Shown here one piece after another: positions 1-10,699 of a stretch of 64,000 bases of DNA. Source of the stretch: Periplaneta americana (lineage: Eukaryota > Arthropoda > Insecta > Blattodea > Blattidae); assembly GCF_040183065.1 (NCBI RefSeq), contig NC_091120.1, positions 71,698,708 through 71,762,707 on the forward strand. Reading direction: 5' to 3'. The position numbers and the translations under genes are program-made. Below the pieces are notes generated by a model. It saw nothing but the letters and a program-made list of their open reading frames with translations. It was not told where the DNA came from and ran no database searches. Position 1 is the first letter of the stretch. The number at the start of each line of letters is the position of its first letter.

Positions 1-330
1 CTGCATAGGTTGCCCGCAGCGCATCTCGTCAGCTGGAGTTCATCAGCGTTTCTAGCCACGTACTCCGTGGCGCAAGGTCGTGCGAGACCTTCCAGGTGGA
101 TGGAGGTCATCATATTGTATGCATTGAGTTCCGGGACAGGCGACATCACGCTTCTTTATATCAAGTCTCCACATAAACAATCGAGTTTAATTAAGTAGGA
201 ATGCTATGTTCAAATAACGTACTTTTAATTTGTGAATATAGTCGTTCAGAATCTGTCGTGATGTACGCAGAGCCACGGGTTCAAATCTCTCCTCGGATAT
301 GAATATTTGTCCGTTGTCTTGTATTTTATA
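1..330. other. Unassigned stretch
   Basis: No gene recognised. A B-box-like GGGTTCAAATC near 272 resembles a SINE head, but no matching A box was found. The short open frame over 10-198 has no recognisable domain. Confidence 0.3.
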
Positions 331-354
331 TGGAGATTTGGCGTCGTGCTAAAC

Positions 355-704
355 ACAAAAGAATGAATTCTAAGAAGCGTAAAATGCTGTAGACAGAGAA
401 GAAAAGTAAAATAGAGAGATAAAAGAAAGGACGAAAAAAAGAGTAAAATAATATGAAAGAATTAAGAGAAAAAAAGAGAAAAAATTCATAAAGAAAATGA
501 GCGAAGTACAATAAATAAAGGAGGAAAGGATAGGAAGTGATGAGAGAGAAAAAAATAGGACGAAATTAAGTAAAAAAGACCTTAAGTAACAAGATGAGTA
601 GTCTAATCGAAAGATAAGTAATTAAAGAAACAAAAATAACAAAAGAAGAAAGTAAGAACAAATAATACGAAACGAAGGAATGATCAAAGAACTGGGACGA
701 GAAA

Positions 705-754
<50 letters not shown>

Positions 755-755
755 A
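355..755. repeat. Purine-rich tract ending in (AAAT)n
   Basis: About 350 bases made nearly only of A and G on the plus strand, ending in a pure AAAT run at about 709-755. Open frames on the opposite strand here are low-complexity Phe/Leu/Ser translations and are not genes. Confidence 0.8.
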
Positions 756-759
756 GGAA

Positions 760-2230
760 TAAAGAAACAAACTCTCTGTATGTAAACAAACTTCCTCTAA
801 AATAGGGTTTGCCCTGAAGGATAAAGTATACCAAATATACAAGTATTAGTAAATACGTACTATTTTATGAAAATGTTTTCGTAAGAAATATAATAATTAC
901 TAGTGGCTTGTGCAGCAAGTGCTGCAAACTAAGTTTTTTAGACGTTCAAATAAAAATTTTTCAGATTTATTTTCAAGGAAGAATACCAGATATTTTGAAA
1001 GTTATTTGCTTCCATAATAATGAAACATGCTCCCTCTGAATGATTTTTTGTATGCCAAATACTGTTTTTTGAACTTATCCACCTTCAGTTTGAGTTTCAA
1101 CGCGAAAACGCAAGTAACAATGTCAGGGCGATCAATGAGTTTTTCATGTGGAAATAAAGCAATTCAGCTATTTCAGGTCATTGTGAATTGTAAGTGGAAG
1201 TTAAAAAAAGTCAGATTTGCCATGCTTTCGAACAATAGACGTAGCATCTTGGTATAGCTGCTGCATGTAGAGCTTGAAATGTAAAGGGTAAAATCATTTT
1301 ATCCTGCTAAGAAATCTTCCAGAAATGATCGGGAGACTACAACATTTTGTAGGCCTTTTATTTTATCAGTGAGTAATACCTTTTGGTCTTTCCTTAGGAA
1401 CTGTAATTTTTGCGCTCTCTCGAGCCAATACTGAGAGAATGACGCATATAAATATATACACCACACCGCCATTAAGTATATGAAAAAGACTCAACCCCAC
1501 TTGATTAATAACTATAAAAATATTATTATCAAGTTTTGTAGTTTTATATATATATAATAGCCGCCACTCAGTAAATTATAGAAATGAAGATCTAATTTAA
1601 GATATTCTCTACATCTACTTACATAACACCGAAACGTTTCACTTTCATATCATCAGTATAGCATTAATATGTATAATTAATTAAAAATAGTCCCATCATG
1701 GCATTAACTATAATAATATTTCATTTCTAATGGTAATAATGTCATCAAACCACTTTAAGCTTAGTAGATTTTAATATTCAATACACAGCTGTACTAAGAA
1801 AATTACACACCGCAGAATCAGACCTGTAAATTATATTTAGTAAGTCTTGAAGTTTTTAATAACCAATTATTATATTTCTGTATCGATTTAATTCGGTAAT
1901 AAACCTAATTTAATTTATTTAACTGAATGGAATTTGAACTCTAAATATGCCAGCAATCCTGCAGGTCATGGTCTTCGTGTAATAGCCTATTGTTTATTGT
2001 AGAGTGTTTGTGTTTTGTTTTATTCTGAAAAGCCATTATTTCTCAAAACTATCGACAGATGAATTTTGGAAAATAGGAAAACGATGTAGGAAAATTAACA
2101 TTTCACTGAAAACTACTATTTTTCTGAAAAACCTTGGGTTCCAAGCTTCAAAATGAGGGGTCATTTATTAAAACCCGTTTAGCCGTTTTCCCGTAATTTC
2201 CATTACCAGTTCAAATTTTATATATAAAGA
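760..2230. other. Unassigned AT-rich stretch
   Basis: No coding motif, TIR pair or tRNA-like box seen. Short TA and TATA runs occur near 1540-1556. Confidence 0.3.
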
Positions 2231-2239
2231 TTATTGTTA

Positions 2240-3035
2240 TTGTGTTATTAATTTACTGTATAAATGTGATTTCTCAGAAGATAGAATATTTTAGAGCTAT
2301 CAAAGAAACAGTCTTGGGCAAAGAGGATTCAAGATTGAACTCTTTGCAGAAATTAATTATTATTATTATTATTTTTTTTTTTTTGTAATCGTGCCCCTAG
2401 CATCCACTAATAGCCCAATAATTTCAATAATTTTTAACTTATGCATATGTAAATAATAAGGAACAGTTCGACCATAAATTTGATTCTTCTCATTGTTGAC
2501 ATCTTCCGGTTGAATTGTATTATAGCCTGTTGTGTTGTTAAAGGCTAATATATCAACCTGCCAACAGCTTTCTATTCCCGATAGACCATGGATTTATTCA
2601 TAGGTGGTATATATATCCCTTGTTGCGAAAAGCTTGAGCGATTGTGGACCTGATTTCGTGATGCCTGGCATTGCGTAATGTCTCACCATGCGGGCAAGAT
2701 CCAAGAACGTGGGCGAGAGTTTCTATCTCGTTGAAGCAGTGGCGACAACGGTTACTATCCATGGATCTGCGCGGAATAGCGCGTACAGCCGCAACATTAC
2801 CGACCATTTTTATAGCATCCCTCCATTTACTGCAGCTCAGTTCTTTATGATGAGTGATTCACCGGTTTGTGGCAGGATGTTCCGCGAAAAGGGAAACTCC
2901 TTTCCCTTTTTGAGAAAGCGCGCTACATTTCTGAAATTCTATATCTCTTAGCGTAGCCCTCACTTTCCTTGAATCAAGAAATCCGTCTCGGGAGTTAGTG
3001 AGACTGTCATCGTATGTTAAATTTAGTCTGGTTCA
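2240..3035 (-). pseudogene. R2/R4-like LINE, C-terminal zinc knuckle and endonuclease region
   Basis: Read on the minus strand, 3035 to about 2240 encodes the C-terminal part of a non-LTR retrotransposon of the type that uses a restriction-like endonuclease. Visible landmarks in order: a stretch ending FAEHPATNR; a TGA at 2859-2861; KWRDAIKM; a CCHC knuckle of form C-x2-C-x8-H-x4-C (about 2690-2745) followed by CPHGE and RNARHHEIRS; then an HGLS block, a VDILAF block and an IGLLVDARGT block, which I associate with the endonuclease of this group. The frame shifts in the TATATATA run near 2610 and again near 2295. An expanded A/TAA run splits the last blocks. The 5' part, including the reverse transcriptase, is absent. 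The class is firm; R2 versus R4/Dong-like is not resolved. Confidence 0.85.
2355..2384. repeat. (ATT)n plus T-run inside the LINE coding region
   Basis: An ATT run followed by about 12 T. On the minus strand recognisable coding continues on both sides (ARGT upstream, FCKEF downstream), so this is expansion or insertion inside an old coding sequence, not the element's poly-A tail. Confidence 0.7.
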
Positions 3036-3649
3036 GTAGTGTTTGCTTTAATCTATTGGGCTTTTGGTATTTAGAATATAGGGATTATTTAATTTGTGTG
3101 GTGTTTTCAAAGCATTAATTTCCTGCAGAACTGTTTCGCATTGAGATCTGAAAAGTCCCAAGCCTTAAAGTTAGAAATTGAAGTACAATGAAAAAAGCGC
3201 TATAATAAAATTCTGGTTATCATAGATTTTGGAAATTTATGCTAATTTATATATTTTATTAACTTATGTTTGTGTCTAGAATTACTTCTTTATTTGTCGC
3301 AGTGTCTTGGAGTATTCTCTAGTGTCCTTTTACATTTTATAGCGCTGTTTCTGATTTCTGATAACGAATTTGAATGACATCATGTGCGTCAGGAGTGACA
3401 CGACAGCTGAACTGTGGCGCGAGGTAACAGACCAGTAGTGAGTGATCTCATAGTCAGAGTGCACGGCGACTCACAGCAGAAATTTCCAAGAAAATCGAGC
3501 CTTTTTGGGAGGGGTACACAACAACCCTTTCCGATGATGCCAAGTACAGTTAAGTGAAAATAAAAGAAACCTGCAATAAACGAGGTTTCGTTATTTCCAA
3601 GAAAGGCATCTTCTGTTTACTTAATAAGATTGGTAAATCTCGAATGGAA

Positions 3650-3892
3650 TTAATTTGTATCATCTCGTGGGGTGCGGCGACTTGTGACGGGGGGTGGATT
3701 TGCTTGCTTTTTCCACGCTGGAATTAATCCCATCCGAGCTTTGCCAGTCTTATTAGTTACACACAAGGTGCCTTTCCTGGAAATAACGAAACCATGTTTT
3801 TTGCAGGCTCCTATAACTTTCACGTAACTGAACTTGGCATCGGAAAGAGTTATTATGTACCTCTCCCAAAAAGGCTCGATTTTCTTGGGCAT
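3650..3892 (-). pseudogene. Transposase N-terminal fragment in foldback copy 1
   Basis: An 80-codon open frame beginning MPKKIEPFWERY. It is basic, with a helix-turn-helix-like run (SYVKVIGACKKHGF) and a Lys/Arg-rich end. The first 72 residues or so align with the plus-strand ORF at 46763-46990, which starts MPKKIEPFWEGY. That conservation between two distant copies argues that it was once coding. It stops where the arm meets its inverted partner, so no catalytic domain is present. A DNA-binding role is inferred from composition and position. Confidence 0.65.
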
Positions 3893-3998
3893 TGCTATTG
3901 TGGTACACCGTGCACTTTGGTTATGAAATCACTCACTACTGGTCTATCACCTCTCGCCGCAATTCAGCTGTCGGTGTGATTCCTGACGCACATAACGT

Positions 3999-4118
3999 AA
4001 TACTAGTTGTAATTTTATTGTTCATATTATAGTTGGAATCTCCTGGTAGAGGAGCAGAGAAGGCCTGATGGCCTTATCTCTACCAGGTTAAATAAATAAA
4101 TACTACTAAATACTACTA
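3999..4118 (+). mobile_element. Short retroposon with 7-bp target duplication
   Basis: Exactly flanked by ATAACGT at 3992-3998 and 4119-4125. Removing it restores the foldback arm. It holds a GGTAGAGGAGCAGAGAAGGC motif and a matching inverted CTCTACCAGG, and ends in AAATAAATAAATACTACTAAA-type short repeats, as in a LINE 3' end or small SINE. Confidence 0.8.
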
Positions 4119-4169
4119 ATAACGTCATTCAAATTCGTTATCAGAGATCGAAAACAACCCTGTATATCT

Positions 4170-5025
4170 ATAAGTGATGCCATGTTGGTATCACTTGCGG
4201 GGTTCAGAACTGTCTTCGGATAGTTAACTAAACAACAACAGTTATTTATTCTTCACCTTAGTGACATATATAGTACCTGGACGAAGGCTCTGTTAAAGTT
4301 ATATGGCATTCATGGAATGCCCGTAGATAGACAGGAAACTTGAATGAAATATTCCTACAGGCTGAATAATGAACTCATTACGTCGCCAACATACGATCTA
4401 AAAAGAAAATGTATTATTTTTTTCTTAAGTATGTAAGCATTTTCCTCTTGCCAATGCTTAGTTTTCTTCTCTTTCTGGCAATTTCAATCTCACACATTAG
4501 GCTGTCATACTGCGCACTCTTGTCGGGTAGGTCACCATGACGCCGACTCACCATCTCTGTGCCAGAAAAGGAATCCTCCTTTATATTAAACAAATCTACT
4601 TTGTTATAAAATCCAGACCGATTCATTCTTTACGCTTTGCGACTCACAAGAAAAGGTGAGCAGGAAACATATTGCACGCTCTGGGCTATAAAATCATACA
4701 GGCCTAGTGACTGTTACCAATACCGGGAAGCAATGGACTAATAAAATTCTGCCATTGGGAAGAAAACAAAAATTATGACAAAAATATGAGATTAATTCTT
4801 AGATCTAATATCAACAAGTGTAGGGGTAGTACATGAAAAGGTCAAACTTACAGTGCTGCTAGCCATCCCTAGATGACGAAATTATGGTTTAAGAAGGTAG
4901 GGAAAAATACAGAAGAAATCAACAATAGTACATATAGCAACAGTACAAGAGTTTAAATTTATATTAAACACCAGTAGGCCTACATTCTTTCCCGCATTCC
5001 TAGGAGAGGAAAACAAAAATAACTG
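4170..5025. other. Unassigned stretch
   Basis: A 70-codon minus-strand frame at 4414-4626 is rich in Lys/Arg but has no recognisable motif and no repeated partner in the window. Nothing else is supported. Confidence 0.3.
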
Positions 5026-5027
5026 TT

Positions 5028-5092
5028 TACCTACGTAAATATTAATTTTTGGTCCTACAAAATATATCTGTTATGGTAACAGATATATAATC
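5028..5092 (-). repeat. 3' tail of the window's main tRNA-derived SINE
   Basis: Matches the tail of the SINEs at 21738 and 30505: TTTTTGGTCCTACA followed by TATCTGTTATGGTAAC. The tRNA-like head is missing. Confidence 0.7.
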
Positions 5093-5840
5093 ATAAAGAA
5101 CTGTTGTTACTGAAGCCTACGGATTCATAATTATTACAACAAAAGTTCTGCAATTCTGGAACAGAGAATGCCGCAAAAAATATGTTTGTGCGAGATCGTG
5201 CGTTTTTGCTTGTTTTCCGCACAGAACCAATACGCGGTAAGTGTGAAATACTACATTTAGTATTCCCAACGTAACACACATAACAATTTCCCTCTTCTTA
5301 CCGCTTAAGCGCGACATTCATTTTACTGCTTTAGGCTTTTAACATATTATTTTTTAGAGACGTTTAACATAGTAATAATTATAAATTGGAAACTTACCAC
5401 TGCAATTTCACCTAAATTGCAATGTTAATTATTGTTTTTAAATATTTGCAAAAATTAAGTAAGGTCTACTACTCCACGAAACTTATTGCATTCCTGATAC
5501 AAGTAACATTAAGGAAGCCGTGAAAAAATCAACAAGATTCCAGATGCCGATGTTATTACTGCAATATGTTATATAAATAATATTGTTACAATATTAAAAT
5601 GAAAAATAAATCATTACATAACCTTACCGTTTGTTTTAAGTTCGCATTTATAGACTGGGGGAAAAAAAGACAGACGTATATCACGGCCTGCTGGAATATA
5701 GAAAACACAGAAAGCATTTTATAGGAACAATGTTGAAAAAAGATATTTTGGTTTTCCGAAGTTGCCGTCATTAAACAGAAACCAACATGGAGATTTCATT
5801 GCAACTAATTAGAAATTCGTCTTTCAGGTATGTAATAAAC

Positions 5841-6003
5841 GATCTTCGCACAAAATAATGTACGATACACGAGCGGTATGTTTGTTTTCATGTTCTCGGA
5901 AATTAAAAAAGCTCAACTATGTTTCGCTTTTTCAATCTTTTCCTCGACCATGAAAACGTCAACATACCGCTCTTGTAACGTATATTACTATTTCGCACGA
6001 TCG
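5841..6003. mobile_element. Palindromic MITE-like element
   Basis: Left arm 5841-5900 and right arm 5941-6003 are imperfect inverted copies sharing the core GAGCGGTATGTT and a flanking TTTTCATG. No coding content and no clear TSD. Confidence 0.6.
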
Positions 6004-6475
6004 TGTTTTTTGTTGCATTTACAGCTATTGTTGTTAAGCCATGAAAGAATTCCCACACACAAACTTGTTGATAGGGAAATCATTCTTCATAATATAAAAC
6101 TATCTATACTGAAATAGACCCATTACAGTGCACTTCTTGTTACTTAGTTGCCCTTACAGTATAATTTTGCGAAGATTTTGGAGTAATATTGCTCTAAATT
6201 TCCAATGCAAAATATATTGTATTTGCAATTTTAAAAATATGATCGTGCAAAAAATGTTGCACAATACACGTTTGTGAAGTGCATTACAAAACCTCGGAAA
6301 TTGAAAAACTCGCTACACTCGTTTTCAAACATTTCCTCAATTTTATAAAAAACACTTCCCAACCTTGTATCGTAATATATTTTTCTATATTTGGACGTAA
6401 AATCCTTGTTTTTAAATTCACTAACAGGTAAAACAATTTTCCGCATATCGTTTATAATTTTCTTATCTGTAGGCT

Positions 6476-6740
6476 ATGTCACACACTTCTCCAATACAAG
6501 ACGAAACGAATGAAGGAATAAGTAGAATGAATGACTATTTGAACTCTATCTCCATGTGGGCTCATAAGTTTGGAGTAAGATTAAACCTAGAAAAATATCG
6601 GTCTATTGCAATGGTACATCAACGTCTGCTTGAAACATTTAATCGCGATAACCTACCATACATCAAGATAAATGGTAAATTAATAGAATATTCTGAAACC
6701 CCTAAAACCGTTCTGAATCTTCGTTTCTTTTTGGACAGTA
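6476..6740 (+). pseudogene. LINE reverse transcriptase fragment (Jockey/I-like)
   Basis: The frame reads ISRMNDYLNSISMWAHKFGV, then LNLEK, then YIKINGKLIEYSETPKTV. This is the segment just after the catalytic YADD box in Jockey/I-type reverse transcriptases (W..KFGL.LN..K ... NG..I..S...KNLG). YADD itself is not present, so only a small internal piece survives. It runs without a stop into an unrelated repeat protein at about 6740. Confidence 0.7.
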
Positions 6741-7072
6741 TGGCAGTGGTGGAAAGGCTTCTTGGCAATAGGAAGAATGAACAATATGAATCTTTAACGA
6801 ACACATTACTACAATGGTATAAAGAAATGGGGTGTAGATGTCACTGAAATTGCATTCCCTCCATTCGCGCTTAGACTTTTTTTCTGAAAATTTGGGTGCT
6901 GTTAGTGATGAACAGGCAGAGCGTTTTCATCAAGTCACAGCACAGCCACAATATAAAAACGTTATCAAGGTCGTTGGAATCCTGCAATGTTGAGAGAATA
7001 TTGTTAATTTCTGCAGCGAGACAGTATTTCTGACTACAAGAGAAAGCCACCAAGCAGTAAGCATTTTTAGGA
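6740..7072 (+). pseudogene. Decayed ORF of a dispersed insect repeat protein
   Basis: Blocks read AVVERLLGNRKNEQYESL, YKEMGC, then after a one-base shift near 6837 MSLK and LDFFSENLGAVSDEQAERFH, and after a second shift near 6947 RYQGRWNPAMLREYC followed by TAA. I recall these blocks, in this order, from an uncharacterised protein common in repeats of hemipteran and other arthropod genomes. Function unknown. At least two frameshifts and one nonsense codon make this copy dead. Confidence 0.65.
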
Positions 7073-7792
7073 CCTATGCAGATATGAGTTACAAATTATT
7101 TCTATAGCAAAAACTTTAAGCAGTTTATATAAATTCATTTCATTGCTATTTTGTCTAACAAGAACCTTTCATTGTCCTTATAAATACAAAAATTTCAATT
7201 GACATTCACAGATAGGATAGTTTTATTTCATTTGTTTTGGATATCTCATGAACTAAGCCCGATAGGAAAACTCTAAAGGCATTTTCGGAATCACCGCATG
7301 GATTTCCATAACAATCAGCTATTTTCACTCCTGAGGTAAGACAATTCTTTTGTTCCCTCGTGCTATTTACTGGTAATCGTGTGATTTACAGTATTATAGA
7401 TATGGCTGTTATTGTATTGAAGGATATTTGTGACATTATTTGTGTGCAGCCAGCATAATTAGAAGATAACGAATCGGGATTTCCACCAACGATTTTATGT
7501 CCTTCAAGTGCTGTTCTTACGCCATAACGTCGAACTAATTTTTCCCCACTACAAGACCAAAATAACGTTACACGATAACTGAAGACCTTCCAAAACTGAC
7601 AATTTGAATTAGAATGTTTTGATCCAGTTTAGTGTAAAGAAAATTAAATCTAAGATCAGGTCTGACGACTTAAAATTAATCTTCTCCCGCTATCTGCACA
7701 GATACCAAGTATTGAGCATTTTTGAGCTTGTTCTAAGGTAGGCTACATTTAAAATTAGTCACTAAAAATAAAATTAACTAGTGTCGATGATA

Positions 7793-8914
7793 GAGTAGGG
7801 TAAGATTGCCTAATTCCGTGACATATTTAATAAAGTCTATATTTATTCCAAACTTGTAATAAAAATTTTCAAATAACACCTAAATCACGTTATTTGGACC
7901 TTTAGCTGCAGTTTTTACAACATTCAGTGTCAACAGTTTCACAAGTTTGATATATAATGATTCTTCATTGTTATACAGTGGCTCCTAATCCGTGACAGGG
8001 ATCCAAATTCCGTGATAGTGGTTTCCTAATTTCGTGAATAATATCCTAATTCCGTGATATTAAAATAATCCTCATTAAGTGCTCAGAAAACAAACGTGTA
8101 TTTGAAAAAAAAAAACACTTTAAAATCAAGGCATATTGTTTTAATATAGATTAAGCAAGAAATTACAACATAGAAAAAGGGCCTAAGTGACAAATTTCAT
8201 AGAGAATACTTGTTTAACTGCAGGAATGCATATTACATATTAATACATTATAAACAAAACAAACTGAAAGTTAAATTCAATACAAAATTAAATTTGAATA
8301 AATTGAATTATAACACGATTATTTCTCATTATTTATAATCCTAACAAGAGCGGTAATTAAGTTAAATATATGTCCTATTATTTTATTATAATTATAATTG
8401 ATGCTTTTTATAACTTATTTCTATTATTATTTCCACGAACTAGCTTCTTTCATAGACATTTATTTTCACAATTTAGCGTTGGCAATACTGGTCGAGTTAG
8501 CCAGGAAGGAGAAATATGAAAATAAATCCGAAAATGGAAAAGCTCCTGTAGCATTGTTATTGTCTCACAATATTTAAATAATCATACACATTGATTCAGC
8601 TGACTATAAGCTACAGTAATATATCATTTTTATAATGCTATATTAATTTTTACCTCATAAAATGTTTCTTCAGGAGCGGTCACAAGAGAAAGAAAACCTT
8701 ACTAATCAACCACCTTTCACTAAACAAAAGCTTCTGTAGTCGATAGAATCTATTCAAAAGGCAGGTAGTTAATAGAATTGAAAAGAAGACATCTCCTGGC
8801 AACTGTTACGTATTTCAAAAACTTAAAAGCCAGAGACCACAACTCCATGACAGTCAATTGAAATTTTATCATGGGATTAGGTGTATCACGGAATTATACA
8901 CCTTTACCCTACTC
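7793..8914. mobile_element. Non-autonomous DNA transposon with repeated subterminal motif
   Basis: Ends form an inverted pair: GAGTAGGGTAA at 7793 and TTACCCTACTC ending at 8914, each followed inward by TAATTCCGTGA-type sequence. The motif CTAATTCCGTGA recurs near 7810, 7985, 8008, 8028 and 8048, as subterminal transposase-binding repeats often do. The interior is AT-rich with no ORF. TSD not convincing. Confidence 0.6.
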
Positions 8915-8979
8915 ACATGCTTGCCTTCAGATCCCAGAAATGAGGATTCAAATCCGACGAGGGCCAGAAAATCAATATA

Positions 8980-9215
8980 ATTGCTCGTAAGGTCTACAAC
9001 AGGCTATCATTGATGCAATTACCAGCGTTGCAGTAAACGACGATATATTCTCGTAAGTTGTCAAAGCTGAATCGTCTTCGCCTATCGCTTAAACAGTTTT
9101 TGTATCCAGAGAATTTCTGAAGAAAAACTCTAAAACGGGGATCACTCAATTTCTTTAGTGGAATATTTGTACTGAGAATCATGTTGCACGTGTCGTTTAG
9201 ACCCGCACAACTAAT

Positions 9216-9252
<37 letters not shown>

Positions 9253-9543
9253 GATGATGATGAAGATGATGATGAAGATGAAGATGATGATGATGATGAT
9301 GAAGAAGAAGATGATGATGATGATGATGATGATTCCTCAGATTTCATTTCAACGCATTTCCTGTGCGATGTAGGCTACTGTTGCAATGTTTCTCTATAGC
9401 CAGAGTTGTTCCGGTTTTTATTTCAATTTTACATACATTACACACGATATTGTCTTCGTTAATACATAAAATGTCACTCTCATACTTCTTAATTGCATTT
9501 TGTATCTCTGAGCGAATTTAACGTTTTGATTTCGACATTATGA
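8980..9543 (-). pseudogene. hAT transposase N-terminus with microsatellite linker
   Basis: From 9543 leftwards: ATG, a stop six codons later, then a BED-like zinc finger with C-x2-C (CNVC), a 14-residue gap and H-x5-H (about 9365-9480). A 39-codon microsatellite follows (9217-9333), then TNIPLKKLSDPRFRVFLQKF (about 9085-9150). The zinc finger plus NIPL.KL..P.FR.FL.K combination is what I recall from CGBP1-like hAT transposases. The catalytic region is missing. One 354-base frame (8994-9347) stays open across the repeat, encoding more than 40 Ser before the conserved block. Confidence 0.75.
9217..9333. repeat. (GAT)n microsatellite with GAA interruptions
   Basis: 117 bases, exactly 39 triplets. 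Reads as poly-Asp/Glu on plus and poly-Ser on minus. It sits in the hAT linker described above. Confidence 0.95.
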
Positions 9544-10007
9544 ATGGATTAGCACTACACTATTCAACTCTTACTAAATACTTGAGCAGGATAACACAAA
9601 TGCACACATTGCGTTGCAATGTGGACCGGGGTTCCTTCGTTATGTACGCTGCTGTACTCGCCAGGTACACAAAAGACGGACGGCGCGGCAAGTGCCATAT
9701 ACTCCGATACGAAACAACTTCACTTTTCCTTAAGTCATCCCGCATCCACTGTCTGCTTATTATAATATTAATGCGACCACAAGTCCCGCTTTGAAGGGTT
9801 TAGAATAACAAACAAAATACGTCATAATATGTATCTAGCACTTTTACAATTAGCAATAATTTACATTTCCAGTTTACCAAAAATATAGTTTACTTATCTA
9901 TGTTAAGAAAAATAATATTTGTACCCTGAAAACGTTCGTTCTACGTCACAAGACGTAACTGGAAAAAATCTGAAATATGATATTCCTTAAAACTGTATCA
10001 CCAGACA

Positions 10008-10060
10008 TCGAGATTTTGGACCCGATAGGATAAGTTTACTAAGTCCATACTATAGGCAGC
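10008..10060 (+). repeat. Dispersed repeat, copy 1 (GAGATTTTGGACCCGATA)
   Basis: Shares GAGATTTTGGACCCGATA, then ATAAGTTTACT and CACTATAGG-like sequence with 35516-35562. Family unknown. Confidence 0.6.
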
Positions 10061-10206
10061 TTTGTCACTGTGTTTGAGGTGGATGGGAGTCGGCAGAAGG
10101 AGAGACATGTGTACATCAATCCAAGTCCAATCCAGTCTGCTGGTGCTGTACAGTGACGTTCCAAAGAAAGACAACTAATTTATAAAACATTAAAATAAAA
10201 TTAATG

Positions 10207-10253
10207 TTAGAGGAGAAAAATTCTGTAGGACCAAAAAATTAATCTTTACATAG
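10207..10253 (+). repeat. SINE tail fragment
   Basis: AGAGGAGAAAAATTCTGTAG then GACCAAAAAATTAATCTTTACATAG. Matches the SINE 3' part at 30600-30668 with the middle deleted. Confidence 0.65.
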
Positions 10254-10334
10254 AATAAAATGAAAACCTATAATCCGAAATTTTCAAAATAAATTAATAT
10301 GCATTTCCTTTCGGCTTCTTTCATAAGCACATGT

Positions 10335-10690
10335 GCAATACTTACTGGCTTTTAAGGAACTCGGAGGTTCATTGCCGCCCTCATATAAGCCCGCCATTGG
10401 TTCCTATACTGAGCGATTAATCCAGTCTCTATCGTATCCCACCTCCCTCAAATCCATTTTAATATTACCTCCCCAACTACGTCTTGGCATCCCCAAAGGT
10501 CTTTTTCCCTCCGGCCTCCCAACTAACACTCTGTATGCATTTCTGGATTCGTCCATAGGTGCTAAATGCCCTGCTCATCTCAAACGTCTAGATTTAATAT
10601 TCCTAATTATGTCATGTGAAGAATACATTGCGTGCAGTTCTGTGTTGTGTAACTTTCTCCATTCTCCTGTAACTTCATCCCTCTCCATCA
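10335..10690 (-). pseudogene. LINE 3' end, copy 1
   Basis: Minus-strand 3' end of a LINE present four times here (also 17942, 22690, 28455). All share the end TTACTGGCTTTTAAGGAAC followed outward by a TTAC-type tail. The minus strand encodes the basic C-terminal region GRPRR.W...IKMDLREVG...DWI.LAQDR. This copy lacks the reverse transcriptase. Plus-strand ORFs over it are shadows. Confidence 0.8.
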
Positions 10691-10699
10691 TCATTTCAC

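Larger units (their letters stand above)
3342..4162 (-). mobile_element. Foldback DNA transposon, copy 1 (TA-flanked)
   Basis: The two arms (about 3342-3660 and 3650-4162) are inverted copies of one sequence, including part of a transposase ORF. The right end reads ACAACCCTG followed by TA, and the left end is a decayed match after TA. The right arm keeps the ORF open on the minus strand while the left arm is degraded. A second copy lies at 46621-47256 in the opposite orientation. TA duplication and an N-terminal DNA-binding-like ORF suggest Tc1/mariner-type mobilisation; the family itself is not identified. The right arm is interrupted by a 120-bp retroposon. Confidence 0.85.

Noticed and set aside
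262..300. SINE head (GGGTTCAAATC)
   Set aside because: No A box, body or TSD.
622..834. Hydrophobic membrane-like ORF
   Set aside because: Antisense reading of the purine tract and (AAAT)n; low complexity.
8950..8985. SINE head (GATTCAAATCC)
   Set aside because: B-box-like only; no A box within range.
9181..9399. Acidic plus-strand protein
   Set aside because: Pure (GAT)n translation; the meaningful frame is on minus.
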